From JALHUB01 sp963719465 (lineage in GTDB: Bacteria > Chloroflexota > Dehalococcoidia > DSTF01 > JALHUB01): a stretch of 64,000 nucleotides of DNA. Shown here piece after piece: positions 1-7,013 of this stretch. Numbering within the stretch: the stretch's first letter is position 1; every line of letters begins with the position of its first letter. The notes beneath the pieces were generated by a model. The model did no database searches and was not told where the DNA came from. It worked only from the letters and a program-made list of their open reading frames with translations. The stretch is taken from NCBI GenBank assembly GCA_963719465.1, contig OY970386.1:1612001-1676000 (forward strand). Reading direction: 5' to 3'. The position numbers were made by a program, and so were the translations under genes.

Positions 1-1354
1 ACCAGTGCTCGATGTCGAACCAGGTCCAGAAGTCGAGCGTGGCCCCGGTCGCCGAGGTCAAGTCGAGCTCGCGCGTGAGCGTCGTGTCGATGTCGTCGCC
101 GCGGCCCGACCACCACTGTCCAGTGCCGCTGTGCGCTGCGTTCGATACCAGGGGCACGGTCTGGGTGCCGGCGAAGGTGAACGTCCCCGATTGCCCCGGC
201 AGGTCGATCTCGATGTAGTTGGCGGCGAACTGCTTCAACGTCCCGTCGCCGCTATTCGGCCCGTCGAGGGTTGTCGTCGTGGCGGCGCGCTGGTCGGCGT
301 TCAGGTAGCCCGACGGCCCGCCGGTGTAGTTGGCGACGGCCCAGTCGGCGAAGATATCGTTGAAGTCCGGCTCGCCGCGCTTTTGCAGGAAGTCTTCGAT
401 GCCGCTGATCCCTTTGCTCGACTCGAAAACGATGTCGTGCAAGCTGCTGTCGCCGCCGCTGAACAACGATAGGTAGCGGAAGAAAAGGCCGGCGGCGCCG
501 TAGTGGGCGTAGTTGTCGCCGTTGAGGTTCCAGACGTTGAGCTGGGTGTCCGGCTGCGTGAGAAACGCGTCGCGAAAGTCGTCGGATTGGCCGGCGAGGT
601 TGCCGGAGACGACGGATATGCCCTCGTTGACCCAGACGTCCTCTCGCGGGTTGCCGTTGAAGTGAATGAGGTGCTGCAGCTCATGGGCGATGACCGAGGT
701 GTAGGCATCGCTGCCTATTTTCAGCGACAGGTCCATGTAGAGCATCTCGCGCTCGTTGCTGACGGGAGCCAGCGCCTTCGGGTACTCGTCCAGGTCGGAG
801 AAGTAGCCGGACGCGCCCTGGAGCTGACCGTTGAAGACGGTGATGTGGGTGTCGTTGTCAATGCCGGGGCTGAGCTCTGTGCCGAAGGTGCTGGTCACCA
901 CCGGATAGACTTCGTTTTCGAACCGTTGCCCGGCCGTATTCACGTCGTCCGAAGATACCGACTGCCCGTCCTGGACGTAGAAGTAAGCGTGAGCGGTGAC
1001 GAGCTGCAGCGTCGCAGGGACTTGGACGACTTGCGGCGGCTGGTCGCCGGCCGTTCCCGGCTGCGCCATGAGGACCAGGTTGAAAGTCCGCTTATCGCCG
1101 ACGCTCAGGCTCTGTGGCTGCGGGTTGACCGGATTGGCGGGCGGAGTCTGGATGCCTTTGAGCCGCTCCGCCAGGTCGAGCAGGTCGCGGGAAGGGAGGC
1201 TGTCGGTCTCGGGCGTGGGTCCGGCCGTCGCTGTGCCGGTGGCGACGACGGTAGCGGTTGTTGGAGAAGGCGTGGGCGCGCCGCTCCCGCCGCGGCAGGC
1301 AACGGCAACCGTGGCGCCGAGAAGCGCCAGCCCCAAGAGCGCGGCGGGACGCAT
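1..1354 (-). CDS. Exported lipoprotein, M6/immune-inhibitor-A-like zinc metallopeptidase (3' end outside window)
   Basis: The reading frame starts at ATG 1354 and stays open to the window edge, giving about 451 visible residues, so the C-terminus is missing. The N-terminus is a lipoprotein signal peptide ending in a lipobox-like AVAC (cysteine near residue 20), followed by a Thr/Pro-rich linker. A zinc-binding HELQH (HExxH) lies at bases 671-685, residues 224-228, in the context SVIAHELQHLIHF. The last visible segment, LDFWTWFDIEHW, resembles the beta-sandwich region that follows the catalytic domain in M6 (immune inhibitor A) peptidases. I infer a surface-anchored extracellular protease. The family call rests on recalled motifs, not on an alignment. 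The gene follows xerD closely on the same strand. Confidence 0.75.
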   Translation of the reverse strand, partial: MRPAALLGLALLGATVAVACRGGSGAPTPSPTTATVVATGTATAGPTPETDSLPSRDLLDLAERLKGIQTPPANPVNPQPQSLSVGDKRTFNLVLMAQPGTAGDQPPQVVQVPATLQLVTAHAYFYVQDGQSVSSDDVNTAGQRFENEVYPVVTSTFGTELSPGIDNDTHITVFNGQLQGASGYFSDLDEYPKALAPVSNEREMLYMDLSLKIGSDAYTSVIAHELQHLIHFNGNPREDVWVNEGISVVSGNLAGQSDDFRDAFLTQPDTQLNVWNLNGDNYAHYGAAGLFFRYLSLFSGGDSSLHDIVFESSKGISGIEDFLQKRGEPDFNDIFADWAVANYTGGPSGYLNADQRAATTTTLDGPNSGDGTLKQFAANYIEIDLPGQSGTFTFAGTQTVPLVSNAAHSGTGQWWSGRGDDIDTTLTRELDLTSATGATLDFWTWFDIEHW

Positions 1355-1391
1355 CGCCCGGCGGGCACTTGCTGTCAGCTTGAGACGGACG

Positions 1392-2303
1392 TCACTTCGC
1401 TCGGGGGTGAGCTTTCTCGTAGACTTGGCGCACCATGTCGTCGGAGAGCTTCGTGTAGACCTGCGTCGTCGACATATTTGCATGCCCCAGAAGCTCCTGG
1501 ACGTTACGTAGAGGCGCACCGCCCCTCAGCATATGAGTGGCGAAGCTGTGGCGCAAGGTGTGGGGCGTAACCGCCTTGCCGATGGCGGCTTTTTTCGCGT
1601 AGCCTTTCAGTATCAGCCAGAAGCCCTGGCGCGTGAGGCGATCGCCACGCCGGTTCAGGAAGAGCGCCGGCTCCTGCGACTCCCGCGCCAGCCGCGGCCG
1701 CGCATCATCCAGATACTCCTCGACGGCCTCGAGCGCGTCCTTGTGGATGGGAATCGTGCGTTCTTTCGACCCTTTCCCTATGCAGCGGACGTGAGGGGCG
1801 TCTGAGTTTGTGTGAACGCTGGTCATGTTCAGCGACACCAGCTCGGTGACGCGCATGCCCGTAGCGTAGAGAAGCTCGAGCATCGCCTTGTCGCGCTTCG
1901 CCTCCGGCGTTGCCATGCGGGCGGGTTGTTCGAGCAGTTCGTCGACCTCTTTGATGGAGAGCGGTTTTGGCAGCGACTTGGGAACGCGGAAGCCGACGTT
2001 CTCGGTCGGATTCTGCTTGACGACGCCCTCAACCTGGTGGAGATATGCGAAGAACGCCTTGATCGCCGCTATCTTGCGGGCGACGGTCGCCTCGGCGTAC
2101 TGGCGACGCTTGAGGTCGGAGATGTAGTCGACGACGGCGGCGCGGTTGACGCCGCTCCAGAGAGGATCGCCGTTGCCGTTACGGGAGGCGGAAAGGTAGC
2201 TGCGGAACTGAGTCAGGTCAATGCTGTAAGCAGCGATTGTGTTGGCGGAGGAACCCTTTTCGACCGATAGGTAGTGAAGGAACTGACCAACCTGGTCGTC
2301 CAT
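1392..2303 (-). CDS. xerD: Site-specific tyrosine recombinase, XerC/XerD type
   Basis: This 303-residue protein is the normal length for Xer recombinases. It has an N-terminal SAM-like core-binding domain (from about residue 5, QVGQFLHYLSVEKG) and a C-terminal catalytic domain with the expected R-H-R-H-Y set: Arg in ATGMRVTELV, HTLRHSFATH, then LLGHANMSTTQVY with the nucleophilic Tyr. Xer proteins resolve chromosome dimers at dif during division. ATG 2303 is chosen because it follows AGGCGAGGTC and matches family length; an in-frame start 69 bases upstream would add a non-conserved leader. The HTLRHSFATH wording favours XerD, but XerC cannot be excluded. No integrase-associated att site or cargo is seen, so a housekeeping role is likely. 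Confidence 0.9.
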   Translation of the reverse strand: MDDQVGQFLHYLSVEKGSSANTIAAYSIDLTQFRSYLSASRNGNGDPLWSGVNRAAVVDYISDLKRRQYAEATVARKIAAIKAFFAYLHQVEGVVKQNPTENVGFRVPKSLPKPLSIKEVDELLEQPARMATPEAKRDKAMLELLYATGMRVTELVSLNMTSVHTNSDAPHVRCIGKGSKERTIPIHKDALEAVEEYLDDARPRLARESQEPALFLNRRGDRLTRQGFWLILKGYAKKAAIGKAVTPHTLRHSFATHMLRGGAPLRNVQELLGHANMSTTQVYTKLSDDMVRQVYEKAHPRAK

Positions 2304-2494
2304 GACCTCACCTCGCCTTTGCCTTGCTTGAGTGGTCGGGGAAAAGCGACCTAATTCTACCACAACGCCCACTATTGTCCATGGCGGCGCCTAGAGAATT
2401 ATGGGCATTTTTTCCCGCAGGGCGGCGGCTCCATGGCCGGGTCCGACGGGCCCGCTGACAAGGACGGACAGGAAACCGAAGCCGGAGGCCGGAT

Positions 2495-3154
2495 TCAGCG
2501 TGAGGGCGCCTCTTCTTCCGGCCAGGCTTCCTCGCCGATGAGCGGCACGAAGCGACAGGGCCCATGCCGTCGCACCCGGAAGCCCTCCGGCTGGCGCGTC
2601 ACCGACAGGAGTTGCTGCATCTGCCGCCGTCCGACGGGGATGACGAGTCGGCCGCCGACGGCAAGCTGCTCGACCAGCGGACGCGGGATGCGCGGCGCCC
2701 CGGCCGTCACCAGGATCCCGTCGTAGGGCGCTTCCTCCGGCCAGCCCAGCGCTCCGCTCGCCACTCGCACTTCGACGTTTGTATAGCCGAGGCGCTGCAA
2801 TCGCGCCGACGCGGTTTCGGCCAGCTCCGGCACCCGCTCCACCGTTAGTACCCGTGAAGCGAGCTCGGCCAGGAGTGCGGCCTGGTAGCCGGAGCCCGTG
2901 CCCACCTCGAGCACGTTCTCGCCGCCTTTGAGGCGAAGGAGCTCTGTCATCATCGCCACCATCAGCGGCTGCGAGATCGTCTGGCCGTAGCCTATGGGTA
3001 TGGGCCGGTCTTGATAGGCGAACTGGTGGTATTCGGGAGGGACGAACTCCTCGCGAGGGACGCGCGCCATGGCGCGCAGAACGCGCTCGTCGCCGATTCC
3101 CGATTGGAAACCTTCGACCATGACGAGTCGAGCGTCCGAGAAGTCGATCTCCAC
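2495..3154 (-). CDS. pcm: Protein-L-isoaspartate O-methyltransferase
   Basis: This 219-residue enzyme transfers a methyl group from S-adenosylmethionine to isoaspartyl residues in damaged proteins, starting their repair in the cytoplasm. The Pcm signature GYGQTISQP is near residues 55-63. SAM motif I, VLEVGTGSGYQAALLA, is near residues 80-95, followed by the acidic VLTVER strand. Length matches the family. The start is GTG 3154, preceded by GGAGGGCGAAA. It is divergent from the DUF72 gene across a 118-base intergenic region, and is followed on the same strand by xerD after 191 bases in which I see no gene. Confidence 0.95.
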   Translation of the reverse strand: MEIDFSDARLVMVEGFQSGIGDERVLRAMARVPREEFVPPEYHQFAYQDRPIPIGYGQTISQPLMVAMMTELLRLKGGENVLEVGTGSGYQAALLAELASRVLTVERVPELAETASARLQRLGYTNVEVRVASGALGWPEEAPYDGILVTAGAPRIPRPLVEQLAVGGRLVIPVGRRQMQQLLSVTRQPEGFRVRRHGPCRFVPLIGEEAWPEEEAPSR

Positions 3155-3232
3155 TTTCGCCCTCCGGTCGACTCTATTCCCGCTCTTCCCTTACGATAGC
3201 ACAAGCTCAAGCGTGTTCGAACGGCGGCCGAT

Positions 3233-3240
3233 GATATAAT
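3233..3240 (+). promoter_or_regulatory. Extended -10 promoter for the DUF72 gene
   Basis: TATAAT at 3235-3240 is preceded by TGA, forming an extended -10 (TGATATAAT). No good -35 hexamer lies 17 bases upstream, which fits an extended -10 promoter. The DUF72 start codon is 33 bases downstream. Confidence 0.6.
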
Positions 3241-3272
3241 GCAGGCTCGGTCGCGGGACGACGCTGGAGCGA

Positions 3273-4079
3273 GTGGACGAAATGCCTTCACATTACGATG
3301 TCGGGACGTCCGGCTGGGTGTACAAGCATTGGCGGGGCCCATTCTATCCGCCGGACCTGCCCACCCGCTACTGGTTCGACTTTTACAGCCGACAGTTCTC
3401 AACCGTCGAAATAAACAGTAGCTTTTACCGTCTGCCTTCGGAAGACACGTGGCGAAAGTGGGGCAAGTCGGCGCGACGCGGCTTCCAGTTCGCTGTCAAG
3501 GCCAGTCGCTACATGACCCACGTGAAGCGGCTGAAGGACTGCGAGGAGCCGCTGCAGACCTTCCTCGGGCGCGCCAGGCTGCTCGGTCAGGCGTTGGGGC
3601 CGGTGCTCTACCAGCTTCCGCCCAACTTCCAGTACAAGCCGGAGAACGTCGAACGTCTGACGGCTTTCTTATCGCTCTTGCCGGGAGACATTCGCCACGT
3701 CTTCGAGTTCCGCCACGATTCGTGGTTCAACCCCAATCTGTTCTCGTTGCTGCGCATTCACAACGTCGGCTTTTGCGCCTTCCACATGGCCGGCTGGGAG
3801 TCGCCCCTGGAGGCAACGACGGATTTCGCCTACCTTCGCTTCCACGGCGCCGACAGCGTCTACGGCGGCTCATATCCGAACGGCGACCTGGCGATCTGGG
3901 CGGGACGCCTGCGCGACCTGCCGGAGGACGTGCGCGAGGTGTTCGTGTACTTCAACAACGACGCCAACGCCTATGCCGCCCAGAACGCGAAGACGTTGCT
4001 GGAGTATGTGACGCCGTTTGCGATCCGAGAGGAGCCCGACGAGGAGGAGGACGACGAGGAGGAGGCGATCAACAGCTAG
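3273..4079 (+). CDS. DUF72 (YecE-like) TIM-barrel protein
   Basis: The protein has 268 residues and the DUF72 hallmarks: N-terminal YDVGTSGWVYKHW, VEINSSFYRLPS at about residues 45-56, FAVKASRYMTH, and LRFHG near residue 190 followed by VFVYFNNDANAYA. DUF72 proteins are TIM-barrel proteins without an established biochemical role. The C-terminus is a strongly acidic tail (EEPDEEEDDEEE). GTG 3273 is kept because GGAG lies 4 bases upstream; the in-frame ATG 3282 is an alternative. The gene stands alone, divergent from pcm. The following 294 bases contain a hairpin and an intergenic repeat. Confidence 0.9.
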   Translation: MDEMPSHYDVGTSGWVYKHWRGPFYPPDLPTRYWFDFYSRQFSTVEINSSFYRLPSEDTWRKWGKSARRGFQFAVKASRYMTHVKRLKDCEEPLQTFLGRARLLGQALGPVLYQLPPNFQYKPENVERLTAFLSLLPGDIRHVFEFRHDSWFNPNLFSLLRIHNVGFCAFHMAGWESPLEATTDFAYLRFHGADSVYGGSYPNGDLAIWAGRLRDLPEDVREVFVYFNNDANAYAAQNAKTLLEYVTPFAIREEPDEEEDDEEEAINS

Positions 4080-4111
4080 AGAGGCTCTTCGCTCCGAGAG
4101 GCGTTTACGCG

Positions 4112-4133
4112 GCCCCGGCCTTTAGGCTGGGGC
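4112..4133 (+). terminator. Hairpin downstream of the DUF72 gene
   Basis: GCCCCGGCC, loop TTTA, GGCTGGGGC forms a 9-bp stem (one G-T pair) 32 bases after the DUF72 stop. No U-run follows, so termination is possible but not certain. Confidence 0.35.
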
Positions 4134-4141
4134 ATGATTGT

Positions 4142-4364
4142 GCGCGAGGCCGCCGAAGGCGGACTCGCGCCCGAACCCACGCTGCTACGAGCAACCCGCC
4201 GTCATGTTGCGTCGACTGTCCATGTCGCCTTCGGAGCGGCAGCGGCAGGCGCGCTGGTCGCGCTCTTGCCTGCCTGCCGGCGTGCGTGCGTGCGTGCGTG
4301 CGTGCGCTGCGCCCCTCTGGGCTCCTCGCGGAGCCGGCCCGTCTGGGCTCGTCGCGCCGCCGAT
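4142..4364 (+). repeat. Intergenic repeat element, copy at locus 1
   Basis: The element begins with a hairpin (stem GCGCGAG / CTCGCGC, inner stem CCGCC / GGCGG, loop GAA, bases 4142-4170). This is followed by CCCGAACCCACGCTGCTA, CATGTTGCGTCGA and CATGTCGCCTTCGGAGCGG. The same ordered blocks occur on the plus strand at 62072-62305 and on the minus strand in the array at 21930-22340. The 3' part here is interrupted by a (GCGT)6 tract, and the end resembles the other copies (GGGCTCGTCGCGCC near 4350-4364). It lies between convergent genes (DUF72 and uvrC). Function is unknown. Confidence 0.7.
4276..4299. repeat. (GCGT)6 tetranucleotide tract
   Basis: Six uninterrupted GCGT units lie inside the locus-1 intergenic repeat, 75 bases beyond the uvrC stop. 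The tract is absent from the equivalent position in the other two repeat loci, so it was probably expanded locally by slippage. Confidence 0.85.
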
Positions 4365-4373
4365 ACAAGGAGA

Positions 4374-6221
4374 CTACAGATACTCCTTCACCCGCTGCGC
4401 GAGCGACCGCGTGAACCCGACAGTCGACGCAATCTCGTCGACGCCCGCCTCCCGTATCTCCCGCACCGAGCCGAACTTTCGCAAGAGCGCCCGCTTTCGC
4501 TTCGGTCCGATCCCCGGTATCGCGTCCAGCGCCGAGCGCGTCCCGGCCTTCTGTCGCACGCTACGATGGTACGTGACCGCGAATCGATGCGCCTCGTCGC
4601 GGACGCGTTGCAGCAGGTAGAGCGCCTGCGAAGTGCGCGGCAGCACAATCGGCTCCGAGAAGTCTTTGACGTACAGCTCCTCTTCCTGCTTCGCCAGCCC
4701 GGCTGCGGGAATCTGCGGCGCGCCCGCTTCGCGCAGCACGTCGAGCGCCACGTTCAGCTGCGGCTTGCCGCCGTCGACGATCAGCAAATCGGGAAGCGCG
4801 CCCCAGCCTTCCGCCTGCGCTGCGTCCTGCGCCTCCACCGCCTGCGCCGCCCGCTTGAAGCGACGGCGTAGCACCTCCGCCATCATCGCTACGTCGTTCG
4901 CCCCTTCGACGGTCTTGATCCGGAAGCGACGGTACTCCGCCCGCCGCGGCCGCCCGCCGATGAACACCACCATGCTGCCGACCGGGTGCGCACCCATAAT
5001 GTCGGAGATGTCGTAGCATTCGATGCGATTGGGTAGCGCCGGCAGGTCCAACTCCTCCTGAAGCTCCTCCAGCGCCTGCCGCGTCTTACCGGTGTCCGTC
5101 AGCCAGCGCAATCGCGCCACGTCCATCGCCTCGCGGGCGTTGTCCGTCGCCATGGCGACCAGACGGCGCTTGTTGCCGCGCCGTGGCGTCACGAGCCGCA
5201 CGCGGCCACCGCGTCGCTCCGACAGCCAGTCCTCGATCTCCGATTCCTCCGGTATCGCCAGCGGCAGCAAGACCGTGCGCGGGACGTACGTGGCCGACTC
5301 GTAGAACTGCTTCAAGAAGCCGTTCATCACCTCCGCGTCGGGCTCGCCCTTGGCGCCGTCGAGCGGGAAGTGGTCGCCGCCAATCATCTTCGTGCCGCGA
5401 ACGAACAGCACCTGCACCTCCGCCTCGCCGTCCGAGCGCGCCAGCCCGAAGACATCCTCGTCGGTCGGCCGCGCGTACGCCGTCACCTGCCGCTCCGACA
5501 CGTTCTCGATGGCGCGGATCTGGTCGCGGAGGATCGCCGCCCGCTCGTACTGCATGTTCCGCGACGCCTCGTCCATCTGGGTTCGCAACGCCCGCAGCAC
5601 GTTCTCGGTGCGGCCTTCCAGGAAGAGGATGACCTGGCGGATCACCTCGTCGTACTCCGCTTCCGTGCAGGCGCCGGAGCACGGTGCGATGCAGCGCCCG
5701 ATGAAGAAGTCCAGGCACGGCCGCGGCCGGTCGCCGGTCACCTCTTCGGTGCAGGGGCGCCAGGGAAAGAGGCGCTTGACCACGTCGAGAGTGCGACGCA
5801 CCGAGCTGGCGCTGGCGTAGGGCCCGAAGTAGCGCGCGCCGTCGTTCTCGATCCGACGCGTGATCTCGACGCGCGGCCACTTGTTCTGCACGTCGATCTT
5901 GAGGTAGGGGTAGTGCTTGTCGTCCTTCAGCCGCACGTTGAAGACGGGCTGATGCCGTTTGACGAGCGTCGCCTCCAGGTGGAGCGCTTCCTGCGCCGTG
6001 TTGGTGACAATGTAGTCGAAGTCGGCGATGCTCGACGCCAGCGCCCGCACCTTCGGCTCCATGCTCCGCGGCGAGCCGAAGTAGGAGCGGACGCGGTTTC
6101 GCAGCGCCGCCGCCTTGCCGACGTAGATGACGCGACCTTCTTCGTTGCGGAAGATGTAAACGCCGGGCTTGTTCGGCAGGGCGCCGACGCGTTCGAGGAG
6201 AGGCTGCTTCGTAGCGATCAT
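4374..6221 (-). CDS. uvrC: UvrABC system protein C, excinuclease subunit
   Basis: This 615-residue protein makes both incisions in nucleotide excision repair after UvrAB loads on damage. The GIY-YIG nuclease domain is at residues 10-90 (PGVYIFRNEEGRVIYVGKAA). A cysteine cluster (CTEEV...CLDFFIGRCIAPCSG) near 150-175 matches the Fe-S/zinc-type cysteines known in UvrC. A UVR motif (MQYERAAILRDQI) is near 210, the RNase-H-like C-terminal nuclease is centred on ECYDISDIMG, and tandem helix-hairpin-helix motifs (AIPGIGPKRKRALL) lie at the end. Length is typical. ATG 6221 is chosen because AGG lies about 7 bases upstream; a GTG two codons earlier is possible. It is divergent from mscL. Confidence 0.96.
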   Translation of the reverse strand: MIATKQPLLERVGALPNKPGVYIFRNEEGRVIYVGKAAALRNRVRSYFGSPRSMEPKVRALASSIADFDYIVTNTAQEALHLEATLVKRHQPVFNVRLKDDKHYPYLKIDVQNKWPRVEITRRIENDGARYFGPYASASSVRRTLDVVKRLFPWRPCTEEVTGDRPRPCLDFFIGRCIAPCSGACTEAEYDEVIRQVILFLEGRTENVLRALRTQMDEASRNMQYERAAILRDQIRAIENVSERQVTAYARPTDEDVFGLARSDGEAEVQVLFVRGTKMIGGDHFPLDGAKGEPDAEVMNGFLKQFYESATYVPRTVLLPLAIPEESEIEDWLSERRGGRVRLVTPRRGNKRRLVAMATDNAREAMDVARLRWLTDTGKTRQALEELQEELDLPALPNRIECYDISDIMGAHPVGSMVVFIGGRPRRAEYRRFRIKTVEGANDVAMMAEVLRRRFKRAAQAVEAQDAAQAEGWGALPDLLIVDGGKPQLNVALDVLREAGAPQIPAAGLAKQEEELYVKDFSEPIVLPRTSQALYLLQRVRDEAHRFAVTYHRSVRQKAGTRSALDAIPGIGPKRKRALLRKFGSVREIREAGVDEIASTVGFTRSLAQRVKEYL

Positions 6222-6284
6222 TTGCACACCTATTGTAGGCCCGCGAAAGTCGGCCCCTCAAGCTGGAACGACCGCGAGATGCGC

Positions 6285-6314
6285 TTGTCAGGCCGCTGGT
6301 TTCGACGGTAGGAT
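6285..6314 (+). promoter_or_regulatory. Promoter for mscL
   Basis: TTGTCA at 6285-6290 and TAGGAT at 6309-6314 are separated by 18 bases. The mscL start codon lies 39 bases further, after the Shine-Dalgarno AAGGAGGG. Confidence 0.5.
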
Positions 6315-6352
6315 GAGTCTATAGACCATCTTCGAGCCAAGGAGGGTTCAGG

Positions 6353-6769
6353 ATGAAGCTCATCAACGACTTCAAGGCGTTCTTGCTCAGGGGAAACGTA
6401 GTCGACCTCGCTATTGCCGTCGTCATTGGCGCGGCCTTCGGCGCTGTGGTTACGGCGCTGGTCGCCGATTTCATCACGCCGCTGATTGCGGCAATCGGTG
6501 GTCAGCAGGACTTCTCGGCGCTCAAGTTCACGATCCACAACAGCACGTTTCTGTATGGGGATTTCATCAACAAAGTGCTGGCCTTCGTGATAATTGCGGC
6601 GGTTGTGTTCTTCCTGATCGTCGTGCCGCTAAACGCCTACCTGGCGCGCTCGCGGAAAGAGCCGCCGCCGGACCCGACCGTCCGCAAGTGCCCGGAATGC
6701 TTGAGCGATATACCGGCGGAAGCGCATCGCTGCGCCTACTGCACGTCTGAGGTGACGCCGACGGCCTGA
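6353..6769 (+). CDS. mscL: Large-conductance mechanosensitive channel with C-terminal zinc ribbon
   Basis: This 138-residue MscL homologue is an emergency-release channel in the cytoplasmic membrane, opened by membrane tension on hypo-osmotic shock. The conserved N-terminal amphipathic helix and pore-lining helix are present (KAFLLRGNVVDLAIAVVIGAAFG, residues 8-30), as is the second membrane helix (VLAFVIIAAVVFFLIVVPLNAYL, about 76-98). After the second helix, where MscL normally has a short helical bundle, there is a treble-cysteine-type ribbon CPECLSDIPAEAHRCAYC (about 113-131), presumably zinc-binding in the cytosol. Start ATG 6353 has a strong AAGGAGGG site. It is followed by the tRNA-Met gene on the same strand. 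Confidence 0.95.
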   Translation: MKLINDFKAFLLRGNVVDLAIAVVIGAAFGAVVTALVADFITPLIAAIGGQQDFSALKFTIHNSTFLYGDFINKVLAFVIIAAVVFFLIVVPLNAYLARSRKEPPPDPTVRKCPECLSDIPAEAHRCAYCTSEVTPTA

Positions 6770-6779
6770 CGGCGCAGGT

Positions 6780-6809
6780 TTGACACCCTCAGAAAGCCTT
6801 TGCTATCAT
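6780..6809 (+). promoter_or_regulatory. Promoter for the tRNA(CAU) gene
   Basis: TTGACA at 6780-6785 and an extended -10 TGCTATCAT (TATCAT 6804-6809) are separated by 18 bases. The mature tRNA begins 48 bases downstream. This is one of the best promoter matches in the window. Confidence 0.75.
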
Positions 6810-6856
6810 CGATTCGCCGCTAGCGTACTCGTTGGCAGCGCACTTGCCGAAAACGT

Positions 6857-6932
6857 GGCAGCGTAGCTCAGTCGGTAGAGCAGGGGACTCATAAGCCCTT
6901 GGTCGGGGGTTCAAATCCCTCCGCTGCCACCA
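6857..6932 (+). tRNA. tRNA with anticodon CAU (elongator Met; Ile2 not excluded)
   Basis: A 76-base cloverleaf with encoded CCA. The acceptor stem GGCAGCG / CGCTGCC is perfectly paired, including the first pair, so it is not the initiator tRNA. The D arm is GCTC / GAGC, the anticodon loop is CTCATAA (anticodon CAU) and the T arm is GGGGG TTCAAAT CCCTC. The anticodon stem GGGGA / GCCCT has an A-G mismatch next to the loop, which is unusual. Distinguishing Met from lysidine-modified Ile2 needs comparison with the other CAU tRNAs of the genome. Confidence 0.93.
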
Positions 6933-6995
6933 ATCTGCTTCTCCCGCCGCCCCGGACTGAACTCCCGGAGCCAGCAGCCTTTTCACGGACAATCG

Positions 6996-7004
6996 TGCTA
7001 GTAT
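6996..7004 (+). promoter_or_regulatory. Extended -10 element directly before the dehydrogenase gene
   Basis: TGC then TAGTAT (6999-7004) lies only 9 bases before ATG 7014, so transcription would begin within a few bases of the start codon. No Shine-Dalgarno sequence fits between. This suggests a leaderless or nearly leaderless mRNA. Confidence 0.5.
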
Positions 7005-7013
7005 AGGCGACAC

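Noticed and set aside
503..1570. Plus-strand open frames opposite the metallopeptidase gene
   Set aside because: The minus-strand frame encodes a lipoprotein signal and HExxH motif; the plus-strand frames have no domains.
1392..2303. Integrase of a mobile element
   Set aside because: The gene has Xer length and motifs, with no cargo, attachment repeats or tRNA target next to it.
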